Below are positions 13,967 to 25,663 of a DNA stretch of 64,000 nt, in pieces. The notes under the pieces were generated by a model. That model was given only the letters and a program-made list of their open reading frames with translations, was not told the origin of the DNA and did no database searches. A program made the position numbers and the translations under genes. Position 1 is the first letter of the stretch; every line of letters starts with the position of its first letter. Source of the stretch: Phalacrocorax aristotelis (Eukaryota > Chordata > Aves > Suliformes > Phalacrocoracidae); assembly GCF_949628215.1 (NCBI RefSeq), contig NC_134277.1, forward strand, positions 89,951,963 to 90,015,962, in the 5' to 3' direction.

Positions 13967-15833
13967 AATGCACAGAAAACATGAGATACATTCAGGAGGG
14001 CAGAATCATCTTTGGAAGTAGGTATGTTCAAGGGCAAATATTCAAACTGCCAATGGGAGAGCTGCTAGCATCAGAAACACAGCCACGAGTGTGTGCAGGG
14101 GAGAGAGAAGAGGTTATCAGAGGAATACACACATCTGCAAAAGCAGATAAGCAGATGACAGAAGTGTATACATGAGGGTGCAAGAGCAAAGAAGCAAGAG
14201 AGAAAATAATAAAATACAAACAGAAATTAGCTAAACCTTTTCAAAGATTCCACACAGTTACATTATAGAAAAAGGCCTCTTCAGTCCTGCTTTCCCATAC
14301 AATTAACAGCGGCAGTTGACACTAAGGTATTAGACAAGAATTAAGAGCCGAGGGGGGGGTTTGTGCAATCTGACAATGGAGGATTGCATCACACGAGATA
14401 AATTGTTAAATTAAAATATGCATAGTACTATAAGATTTTTGAAACACCTTGATTTATAGTAGTTCACATTTATACCCAGAGCTACACAGAATCTGAAAAC
14501 TAGTTATTTAGCAAGAATTATATATTTTTAGAGCTTTTATGGATTTTAATGAGAAAATAATATAAACCAACTGTCTTGCCTCAAGTAACCATAACTCATC
14601 AGTGAGAGGAGTAAGAATATCACAGAAATATTTGGCAAAATAAACCAGAAGTCCTAGCAGTAACGCATTTGCTATATTATCACATATGATAAAACATGGA
14701 TTGGCATGCTGCACATACAAGGTGATGATAAATAATTTGTGAAACAGTTCACTTTACTATTCACCCATCACCAGGTCATAAAAACAAGAATTTACAGAGT
14801 CCCTCATTGACAGGGGCACATGCATTCAAAATCTGGGTGTCCCTTATTTCAGAGCATTGTGGGTTATCCCCTGTAGGCTTTGCCATCTTTTAACATGCAC
14901 TTTCTACTTCAAATTTTCAGAGATGTTATCTACCCTGTACATCAACGTTACAAGTAGGTATTAACCATCCTCTTCAGACGCATTAGAAATTTAATTATAA
15001 GTGATGATCTGAAACTCAAAATTACCTGGATCTCTGTCTAGATCAAAGCTAGATCAGTGCTGCAGCGTGTGAATGCATGACTCAAAAAATAGCAATGTGA
15101 TCATTCTATACACAAGACCAACAGTAAAAATACAAAACAAAATTTGGTTTATTAGACCAGCTGGCATCTATACTTTGTCTTACTGAATCCTCTATGCACC
15201 CTTTTTTGCAGCCAGAGTCACAGTAAGTCAACCAGTTTACTTTTAATTTAGCTCGATTAAGGAAGAACTTGCCCAGATGTACTGAATTGCAGAAGTTCAT
15301 ACTATGTCTTGAATATTTTCTTTTAAGAGATTAATCTGGCTTTGGCCCAAAACAAAGCAGAAACACAAAACAAATGTTGTCACATACCAGCACTCAAGCT
15401 GCTGCTGGAAATCTTATAATGGAAAAATACTGTTGAACTTCAACATAAAGTTTTATCCAGAAAAAAATGTGATCGTTTTTAACACAAACATCAGGGAGAG
15501 GGAAATGGCTCTACCAGACAGACTGCAGCAGTGGTCCATGAACTCCGTCCCCCTGCCCACCCCTTCGAAACAGACCATCACACAATGCTGTAGGTATCGG
15601 AGAATCGAAGAACACATTAAACTCCCTATTGTGCAAGCTTTGCGTAACCTCTACAGGACTCCTTCTTCATTTGCAGGTTTCCTTAGGGAATATCTTTTCA
15701 TTGCCTGAAGCTCAAGTCAGAAGTTTTCCATCTGTGGGAAATCACACTCCATATCAGAGAGCTGACAGCACTCAAGCTGAAGACAAGCACTTGCAAATGA
15801 GATTCCTGTTGGCTCTGTGCTCCAGCCTGTCCC
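13967..15833. other. Intergenic, nothing recognised
   Basis: AT-rich with short chance frames; a G8 run occurs at about 14352. No repeats or genes identified. Confidence 0.45.
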
Positions 15834-16440
15834 TCTGAAAGGCAGCACTCTCATGTTGTCTATCAACCACTAGTGCATCACCCCCTGTTCTGCATCATCT
15901 GCCAACTTGCTGAGTATGCTCTCTGCCCCACTGTCCAAGTCATTAATGAAGATGTTAAACAGGACGTTTGTCCTCTGGGGCACACCACTAGTGACTGGCA
16001 CCCAGCTGAGCTAATCACAACCACTGGAGACCAGCAGTTCAGCCAGTTTTCAGTCTACCTCACTGATCACTTCTTTAGTCCTTACTTCATTAGTAAGACA
16101 GTGTTGAAAGCCTCACTACAACTGACATCAAATGACATCTGCTGCTCTCCCCTGATCTGGCAAGCCAGTTGTCTTATTTTAGAAGGCTGCCACATTGGTC
16201 AGCCCTCTTTATCTATGATGACTAATCCCAATCACCATTTTGCCTTTAGAAATGATTGCCAGTGGGATTTGCTCCATCACTTTTCCAGTTGTCAGGTGAA
16301 GCTGACCAGCCCATAGTTACCCAGATCTTCTTTCTTGTCCATCTTGAAGATAGCAGTGATACTTTCTTTCCTCCAGGAACCTCTCCTGGTCATCATGACC
16401 TTTCAAAGATAATCTAGAATGGACCTAACAATCTACATGT
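15834..16440 (-). repeat. CR1 LINE internal fragment, reverse orientation
   Basis: Antisense CR1 phrases: catctgccaacttgctgagt, aagtcattaatgaagatgtt, aaacaggacgtttgtcctct, ggggcacaccactagtgact, tgaccagcccatagttaccc. Decayed. It lacks the CR1 3' tail. Confidence 0.8.
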
Positions 16441-19092
16441 TGAATACATAAACAGGAACATTGGATGATAACGTATTTACAAAATACACAGTTTCTCTCA
16501 TCCTCCTCCTATATTTTGACAGCAATATCAGTTGGTAATATACAACTCTACAAAAGCCTTTGCAGTTAGTGAGATGAATATGGACTAGATAAGCTGTGTT
16601 TCTTCATGTCTGAAAGCCCCTAACATCCTCTAGGCACTATAACAATGAATGAAGGAAATAAATTTTTCTACCACATCTGTACAGCAGATTACAGATCTAT
16701 GCCCTCCTTTTTCTTTACCTTTTGTGTATTCATAAGGTTCTTTCTCCTTGCAAAATGAAAAAGGAAACCCCTATATTCTTCTGATAGCACTGAATAAATA
16801 AAGAGAACCACCCACTGGCGCTTTTTTGTTGTTTGTTTTGTTTGGTTGGTTGGGGTTTTGTTTGTTTGGTGGTTTTTTTCTTAGACGTATTCATTTGACA
16901 TTTTCTGAATAGAGGTCTACATATATTTCAGTAGTAAAATACAGCTGTGTAAACTGAAGGACAGTTATCGGGAGAGATATTTCAAAATATGTCTAACCTG
17001 TAAAGTAAGGACAAAAACTAAACTGAGATTGTGCATGTGTATGAAGAAAACAAAGATGTTTTACACAGCCCATTAAAAAAGAAAAAGCAAAACAACTACA
17101 AACTGCTGAAAGAATTATTATCCCCATTTCCTATGAGTTCTGAGCTGACTTTTGCAGGAAGTTTTACAAACATGAAAAATGTTTCCATTTACCTTAAAAT
17201 GCAATATTCTCCCTGTGCAAAGCTGTAAGAGCCTTAACAAACTTGCCCATTGATGGAGAAATATAGTCTTTTCTACTTTGGAGTTAGCTCTTGGTTTGAG
17301 AATTTAAAAAAATATAACTTAAAAAAGTGTCAGTGTGTTCTGCTTCTCATAGGAACAGATGTTTTGACAACCAACTTGTGTGAAATTCTTGGACATCCAA
17401 TAATTTATTACAAAAAAAAAAAAAAAGTTAAAGGATCGCTTTCTCCCCCTCCTATCTGTGTTTGTTCCAGTTCTTCTTAGGCGAGGAAAACCTAAAAATT
17501 TACTACCGTCAGGCTGTGCCCCTGAGGCTTCCATTGGCATCAACGCCACCCCCTCCCAGCATACTTAGGAACTGTAACTTGAAAAAGGGAAAGAGATTCT
17601 ACCTTGAAAACAGTGTCTTCCAAGAGCCACAGGCTGCTTATCTGACTGCAGTTTCAGTAGCTCATATACTGCTCCTTTCTCGTCTTTACAGAAAACAAAA
17701 AGGACAGCGGGTGACATAAAGGGCTTATTCTATAGAAATCTGTCCCCACCAAAAGCAAAGGAGTGCAGTATTACCTTAATCTCAAGAAGCAATGGTTTGT
17801 AAGAATCACAAGCAGGGAGCTGGCATTTAACTGCAAGACAGAGTAGTTTATATAAACACATGGAAAGAGATACACACACACATAAGTGCCTATTTCGACA
17901 TCTGGCCCTGCCTACAATTGCTGAGTAGTCATAGCCCCGTAATTCTGCTTTGGTGATGTTCATAAATCGAGGTCAACTGACAACTGTTTTCTCACAACAC
18001 CTGAAAAACAATTAAAAAATGACATTGTCCCACCATTAATGAGAAAGTACTGGAAAAGAGCCCTGCTGATCTTCCAGCAAGTTATAATAAAATACATTTT
18101 AAAAAAAGGACTTAAGGAAAACCAATCAATCAGCTAAGCAATAAAGTTAAAAGCAGATTAGAAATGAATATGCCTGACTGATAGAGCCTTACAAAACTGC
18201 TGTTTTCAAACCAACTGTAGAACCTTTTCTTTTTTAATAAGCACAATTGGCTTTGAGTGCTTTGTCAACGTGACAAACCTTTTCCACCAGAAGTGGAACA
18301 TTTATTCAAATGCTAATAAAAGTGAATGTAATTTGTAGTGGTGCTGACTCAACTTTTCAAGACTGTAATTTGCATTTGTATAAAACTCCAATTTTTTCAA
18401 TATGAAACATATTTGAATAGGGGTCTGAGACTAAACAAATAGACATATTGCTTTTGCCATCATTTTAAAAGTATTTTGATTTCTTTATGATAGACAACTC
18501 TAATAATACTGAGCAGCCTTTTATATTTACACATTTTCTTCAACTGGAGAGCAGATTCTCAGATTCATTAAAATAGTCTGATATTAAACCATTGTATCAA
18601 CTGGCTCAATTTTCAGATCTAAATCAATTGCTCGTACCATTCTGCCAATGTAGATTCACCCCTCAATTCACCACAACTGACCAGGGCTTGTAGACCATAA
18701 CTTTTAGTAATGTAACAATCTTCCTATAATGACCAGCAGGCATGCAGTGATTCTCCCATTTTCATTCCCCCACAACACGCCAAAAATGAGAACAGAATAG
18801 GAAATAATACTGAAAACATTCTGGTTTTATTTATTATATAATCACTGTCACGTCTGAAATTAGACTACTGGATTCAGTTTTGGTCTTCCCAACTCAGATT
18901 AAGCATAACAGGAGTGAAATAGATCCAGAGATGGAGGCATAAAGTTTAAGGGATGGTTTCAAAAAAACAGGCTTTTCAGAGTATTTACAGTAACTAACAG
19001 TGCAGTAAGCCACTGGTTAATGGAAGAGTCCACATAAAACACAGATGCCACTAACTTCACCACTCCACACATCTCCTGCCCCATACAGCAAT
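16441..19092. other. AT-rich intergenic DNA with low-complexity tract
   Basis: Contains a T/G-rich low-complexity stretch (about 16822-16880), an A-run at 17411-17425 and a TAAT-rich, repeat-free block at 18230-18400 (see findings). No coding features recognised. Confidence 0.45.
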
Positions 19093-19097
19093 ATGAA

Positions 19098-19685
19098 TAT
19101 TGTGGTTTAACCCCAGCTGGCAACTAAGCACCACCAGCCACTCGCTCACTCCCTGCGGTGGGACGGGAGAGAAAATCAGAAGAGTGAAAGTGAGAAAACC
19201 CATGGGTTGAGACAAAGACAGTTTAATAAGTAAAGTAAAAGCTGCACACGCAAGCAAAGCAAAACAAGGCATTCATTCTCTCCTTCCCATGGGCAGGCAG
19301 GTGCTCAGCCATCCCCAGGAAAGCAGGGCTCCCTCACGCGTAACGGTTACTTGGGAAGACAAACGCCATCACTCTGAATGTCCCCGCCTTCCTTCTTCTT
19401 CCCCCAGCTCTACATGCTGAGCACGACGTCACATGGTGTGGGATATCCCTTGGGTCAGTTGGGGTCAGCTGTCCTGGCTGTGCCCCCTCCCAGCTCCTCG
19501 TGCCCCCCCAGCCTGCTCGCTGGTGGGGTGGGGTGAGGAGCAGAAAGGGCCTCGACTCTGTGTGAGCCCTGCTCAGCAACAACAAAAACACCCGTGTTAT
19601 CAACATTTTCAGCACAAATCCAAAACACAGCCCCATACTAGCTACTGTGAAGAAAATTAACTCTATCCCAGCCCAAACCAAAACA
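19098..19685 (-). mobile_element. ERV solo LTR with 5-bp target-site duplication
   Basis: 588 bp bounded by degenerate terminal repeats (tattgtggtttaacccc ... aaccaaaaca). In minus orientation it reads from the gttttggtttgggctggga end to the ctggggttaaaccac end. An identical flanking ATGAA at 19093-19097 and 19686-19690 is a 5-bp target-site duplication. ATTAAA (minus strand of 19222-19227) is in the expected R-region place. No internal retroviral genes are adjacent, so it is a solo LTR. Confidence 0.85.
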
Positions 19686-20662
19686 ATGAATGACTGTAAA
19701 GACCAAACAGGAAATTGAAGAACATCTAACAAGCAGAAATGGAATATATTTTTTCATTGAATATATTGGAATAGTAACACTTTCACTGCCTTGACCATAC
19801 CTAAGCAGCTGAACAAAACATGAACAATATAACCTGCCTGGTAAATGCTCTTAAAAGTTTTAACAAAAACTCATTATCACTGCTGGCCTTTATTAAAAAA
19901 GATAATCTGAAAGCACAAGAAAAATATATTTAAAACATTACAGAAAAATGAAGGTTTTAGTGAGGAAGACACTTCCACCAGAAGAAATATGATGCTGCGC
20001 AGATATTTGTTAGGCAAGGAAAACAAAAATCCTTCTTTCCCATGTATCTCCCTAAAAACAGGACATATCTGAAGTTAACACATAACAGTGGATGCAGCTG
20101 ATGGGAACAATAGAAAATACACCTCATGCAAAGAAAAAACCAAGCAAACAAACAAAAACCCACAACATGATTTCACCGTGTTACTGAGCATAAGCTAGGA
20201 AGTACCTGGGCTTTAGAGACCTCCTGTCTGGAATCTTGCACAAGGGCATGAGAGGTACTGCCCTGTCTGATGCTGGCCACTGAGATACCCAGTGTGACTG
20301 GCACAGGCTGAGGGGAAAAAAAATGAAAGGGGGGCATTTTAACTAACCACCTCATAGTGGCTTGAAGAGATGGTGGCAGCAGCTCATGTGTTCATCACCA
20401 GCCATACAGCTACACTGAGAACAGCTGGAGAGTAAAAAGGATGTCACGTAAGAAATGGCTCATGCCTTCACTGAACTTCTGCTTAGCCCCATACGCACGT
20501 GCAGTCATTTGTGAACTTGTGAAACTGGGCGGCAGGGAGCAGGCACAAGGCCTCTGCCACAAGATCTGTGCGGCTTCACATGTAGAAAAACATACACGTT
20601 CCCACACGTGGCCTCACTGTCAGTTACACTGGATGCACTAAACACAAGGTGATGAAACACAA

Positions 20663-20720
20663 AAAAAACCCAAACCAAAACAAACCAACCAGACAAACAA
20701 AAAAAACAAACCAAAAACCA
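20663..20720. repeat. A/C low-complexity tract
   Basis: A runs punctuated by CC or CCA (aaaccaaaacaaaccaacc). One of several such tracts in the window. Confidence 0.7.
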
Positions 20721-20861
20721 TGAAGCTCTAGCAAATACAGGTTTGGGGTTTTACTTAAAAATACATTTAAAAGTGCATTCGTTCAGGGATAAAATTCGAG
20801 GGCAAGAACATTCCCTGGTATACACATATATGTCAGTCCACATCAGGCCCTGATCTGAACT

Positions 20862-21330
20862 GAGGGTGATCCCAGGTCCAACCAGCTGCTGTCACTCTCA
20901 CTAGCTGACCAGGCTAGTGGACAGTAGTAGGAAATACATACATACAAAGTGGATGCCACCATCACCAACAAACGCATACACTGTGGATCCCACCGGTAGT
21001 TGGGCTTAGACACACAGTCCAGCCAGCAGCTGGCCCTGAATCCCTGCTCTCCCCAGTTGCCTCGTGCACCAACACGAACACACACATGCCAACGGGCCTC
21101 AGTTGACCTCCAGACTCCACGGTCTCACCAGCAGTTGGCCTGAACCTCTTGGTCCCTCCAGTAGCCAACTCCTCCAGTGTCTCACAAGAGACACACATGT
21201 GTACCTGTCTCACAAGACACTTAGCTACTTGCTGGCTAGTCCAACTTGATGCTCACAGACCGTCCCACACTGACACACGTACCCTCACCCACCCATTGCT
21301 GGCACCTCTGACACACTGGTCCCAGGGCTG
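20862..21330. repeat. Degenerate minisatellite-like block
   Basis: Repeated, diverged phrases: cagccagcagctggccctga at about 21020 and ctcaccagcagttggcctga at about 21125, each followed by a ctccccagttgcc / ctccagtagcc element and an acacacatg element. The spacing is about 105 bp with further weaker copies. GC-richer than its flanks. Confidence 0.5.
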
Positions 21331-24300
21331 AATTTCTGTAGGGCACAGTGGGATCTACCCTTCCCACAAAGTCAGAGGCTTAGATTTTCCATCCCACTGT
21401 ACAGAAGTTACTCAAACATTATTAAAAAACACCTCTGCATTTTTGGAAAGTAGCAAGTTTTTCTGTGATGTCAAGACAGTGCAGTTATTGAGGAAGTGCA
21501 TGAGAAAGATGGATCTATGAGCTAACCAGTAGCATGGCACTTAGAGAAACACCAGTTCAAGTCTCTTAATTTCCTTCTTTATTTTGGGCAATTTGGTAGC
21601 CTTTCCATGCCTGGGTTTCCCTTTGTATATAATGAAGATAAGTTTACCTAAGAGCAGTGCAGAATAATAGCTGTTAGGGCTGTGCACATTGCTGACAAGT
21701 CCCCAGATAGAATAACAGACGTACCAGAGACAGAAAGGAAGAGAGTTATGAGCATGATTCCTAATGACATTACTGATAAGACTTACAAGACTCACTTTCT
21801 CTTAAGCCAATACTCTTTTCCCCATTTCTAGTTCCAAAGTAAAACTGGAGTGCAGTTGAGCCAAGAATGTGTAGCCTCGGGGCTTAACTTCCAAAGGGAA
21901 CAAGCAGACAGCAATACACTACACATTCCCAGGAGTAATAAAAACATAGGATAAGGCTTATGTGTGAAACAGGTTCAGCAAGCACAGCACACAACTTGTT
22001 GCTCTGTTCCTTTGAGGTAAAAAGCAAAGTTAATCAGCCAAGGGGTTTTTTTGTGTGTGTTTTCTTTATTTGTTTTAAAGTGTTTTCCTATCCTACTCAC
22101 AAAGCTGGACAGAACAAAAGTATTTACAGAGGCCAAGTCAATTTTACCAAATAAACCGATGTTTGGAGAACCCCTCAGAATGTTTTGGCTCAGTGATCTA
22201 AGTTTCCTTAGAACAAAACAATTAATTTTGGGTAAAACACTGTCAGATTCATCTCCAAATCATGGTTGCTGGTAACTTGGAATGGCAAAAGATGGAAAAA
22301 ATCTATTTCCATATTTTCAAATTGCCTACAAAGTCTATGGTTTGTAACACAGCCCCTGCCTTATTCCACAATCTTTTTTTATTTTGATACTTAATCAACT
22401 TGGACTTTTACTTCCAACACCCCACCCATCCCTACCCCTGTGCCATTCAACACCTGAGGTGCCATTCAGTAGCTAAATTCAATCCTTAAACTGACACACC
22501 ACTCATGTTCTGTGATTTTGCCACTTCTCTCATCTGGCCTTGCCATTTTTCAGAAGAAACTTTAGGATGCTCAGTATCTTCAGAGACTGCTACAAAGGCA
22601 TATTGATCCTATTTCTGCCAGTATTCTAGATTTTCGGAAAAGTTGTGACAGAAGTGGGAAGGAATGAGAGAAAGAATAGAGGTGCAAGAAGCAGCAAAAT
22701 ACTACTTCTGCTTCCAGGTGCAGTAGAGTCAGCTTGAATTCCGAAGGATCAAACTGAAAAAATTTGATACGAGTTTAGTAATCTGAAAAGTAAACCCTCT
22801 TTTGAAACTGTAGATTAAAAGAGAAATTTTAACATCAACCCTACTTCACAAATTCAGAATAACGTTCAAAAAGCGATGAGGAAGCAGGCCAGAAGGAATG
22901 CTTCACCATTAATGCTCCTCTGGAACAACTGCTTTAGCATAGCAACCTTCATAAAGGCTGTAAGCCTCTCAAATATAAGAAACGGTACACAATCTTCACT
23001 ATTTCTTTTAAATGACAAAGGAATTCTGTAACCAATTCTGGAATTACAAGGAAAAACACATGCATGGTATTTCTCTAATGAAAGAACTAAAAGAAGTTAA
23101 AAAAAATCCCATTAAGCTTTAGGAGATATAGTAAAATCCACCGCCGTATGCTTTTCTAAAAGACACACTGACAATAAATCAGCACTATCCAATTACACAG
23201 AGACACTATTTAATTAAGAAAAAAATACAGATCTTATTGCAAGCCGTCTCCATCTCCATGATTTCTGTATCTCAGAAGCCTTTCCTCCCCGCCTTTCCAG
23301 CCCGTTCAATGTCACTGAAGCAAAAATACTTCCTTCAGGTAACACATGGTGGCGTTTGTTGGGGTTATTTTAGTTTGAACTTTGGGCTTTGCACAATGCA
23401 GTTATAAATTTAAGAGTAAGCTGCAACTATTTTTTGTTGTTCTAAGAGATCATAACAAAGCTCATGCGCTTCAATACAGTCTTACCACTACATTACTAAG
23501 TAATCCAAGTATTTTAGCTTTGTAGAGAGTTGATAACAGGAGCGGGGAAACACAGCGGTACCAGCTGTATATCAGACCCTGCCAAATGCAATACACACAA
23601 TCAGAAAAGTACGCTGAACTGTTAATAACCCAAAGGGTGCTACGCTATCACCTCCAGCATTACTGAAATGGTCGTCACAACTTCTGGGTTGTCGTACGCC
23701 AGCAACAAAAAAATGAGAACCTGCAAGAGATCTGGGAAAAGCTGCAACTCGCAGTCAGAAAAAACAGTGTTTTCTCCGAAATTTCCAAGAACTTCCAAGT
23801 GGTGCTGAAAACCATAAATCCTACCTGAGACCACACATTCTGTAAGTGCTATTTCCAAACAAACTCCAGTGACCAGAAGGTAGTTAATGCGTTATTTTTA
23901 CCATTGCAATACTGGTAGCATTTTCTTTTATTAATAAGTTTTAAAATCATGTAAAGGTTATTGGCTGATGCAAAATGTTGATGTTTGTATCACCTCAGTC
24001 ATTTCCATTGAAGTTTGAAATTGGGGTGCTTTTCAAGAAGAAGCATTTCTTTCCTTCTAATGTGCCAAAGATCAAAAAATGCTCTGTTTGCAATTACTGT
24101 CACCCGTCTCTCCCTGTGGAGCTTGTTTTGTAGGGATTACTTGACAGTCATTGATATAACCGCTCCGCTGAAGAACGTCTGCACAATATTTCACTTGATC
24201 TCTTCCAAGGATATTTAAATAATCATTACACAAGTTATATCAAAACCTTAATTCCAGGCACTTCACTAGAGTTGTTCTTCTTTAAACACATGATTTTATT

Positions 24301-25451
24301 CTAACTGATTTTTTCCATATTTTTTTTCTTGATTTACCTATCAATTAACTAATAATCACTAGACAACCACAACACTTGGAATAAGCAACGTGGTTCTGAT
24401 TATGCTTAAGGCAAAACAAAACAAGAATTCTCCCCAGGAAATCAACAATGATTTGTCTAAAATATTCTCCCATATTTTGTTTTTATCTTTAAAGATCTAA
24501 GTATGACCAGGAACCAAGACGACAACATGGATGTTTAAAGTTAGAAAAAGCAGAGGGCAGAGAGGAGGGATCTGAAGAGAAGGCTGAATGGCTTACACTT
24601 TCACTCTTCCACCTATTTGCACTCCAAATGGCTCCCGCTAGAATGAAGAACCGATGCTGCAACAATTTGCTTTCAACAACTTGATTTTTGCAGGGGATTG
24701 TCCTACGTAACGGCAACCGCTTTCAAACCCCCATATTTTACTATGTCTTCAACTTAAAAAGTAGAAAGAGTTTACTAAGCAGTATTTCTCCAGCAACCAA
24801 ATTCAACCAAAGGGTGAGTTTGCTCATAAATTAAACCACAAACATTTTAGAGACAGGAATGAAAATATTTTCAAAAGAATTATGCAGGAAAATCTAATAA
24901 AGATTAGCATGGGATGTAGCAAAACTCTGAGATCTAATGTAATGATAGAATGAAAAACCTAAGTGTTTGAAGAAAACTTCAGAGTTGAGATTCTGCAGGA
25001 AACTTTCTGTGCAACCTGCTGAACATTCATTCCTTTTGGCAGTTAACTGCCATTGGGCAAGCTGAAAAAATATAGTCTCAGGAAGTATCTAGGAAGTGTT
25101 CAAATAAGTGTTGGTAAGTCAGGAATGTATTTGATGACGCACAGATCAGCATGTAACATATTTACTCTGTAGCTTCTTTATGTACATGTTATAGGAAAAA
25201 AATGCATGATGTAATGTAAACATGCAATTATACTTGTACAAGTGCAGAAGTTCTACTTTCTATATGAAACCAATCTTAAAGTGAAAGAATCAGGCACTGA
25301 GACAGTCCATTATGTGACATCACTAAAAACCCATACGCTTCAAAAGGCAGCCTGGCTTGCTGTCGTTTACAAGGCTTCATACTCCTGTTTGAAAGGTCAA
25401 CACAGAAAGTTAAGACTTGGGTGACTACAGACAGCACTTTTGAAAATAACT
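21331..25451. other. Intergenic DNA downstream of MTRR, nothing recognised
   Basis: AT-rich. The minus-strand 72-codon frame at 23640-23858 and other short frames show no family motifs. May include MTRR 3' UTR if a distal poly(A) site near 24295 is used. Confidence 0.4.
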
Positions 25452-25457
25452 TTTAAT
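25452..25457 (-). terminator. MTRR: Candidate MTRR polyadenylation hexamer (ATTAAA)
   Basis: On the minus strand an ATTAAA lies about 62 nt past the stop codon and is followed by a GT-rich stretch (GTGCTGTCTGTAG), which would make a very short 3' UTR. Another minus-strand AATAAA occurs near 24295-24300. Without transcript data either could be the real end. Confidence 0.3.
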
Positions 25458-25518
25458 CAAAAGCATGTGTGTGAAATTAAGTCTTTTGTGTCACAAAGGC
25501 ATAGGAAAAGCTGAATAT

Positions 25519-25663
25519 TTAGCTCCAAACATCCTGCAAATATCGTTTTGCTTCTCGAAGCATGGCCAGGACTTTCATTGCTTCCAATTTGTCAGCTCCC
25601 ATTTCCAGGCTTAAAATGTCCACTACAGCGTCGCTTACACCATCAGCCATGTGCTTCTTATCT
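25519..25663 (-). CDS. MTRR: MTRR coding exon 14 (C-terminus and stop)
   Basis: 145 bp from acceptor ttgcag|AGATAA to stop TAA at 25521-25519. It encodes [36 protein letters not shown] and the terminal VWS. The penultimate Trp is the family's FAD-shielding aromatic residue that must move for NADPH hydride transfer. Confidence 0.96.

Noticed and set aside
15873-16316. 147-codon plus-strand frame
   Set aside because: It reads the antisense strand of a decayed CR1 element.
19334-19732. 132-codon minus-strand frame
   Set aside because: Lies inside the solo LTR and has no retroviral or cellular domain.
23640-23858. 72-codon minus-strand frame with Leu-rich end
   Set aside because: No recognisable family, no flanking splice signals that extend it and no codon-bias argument; treated as chance.
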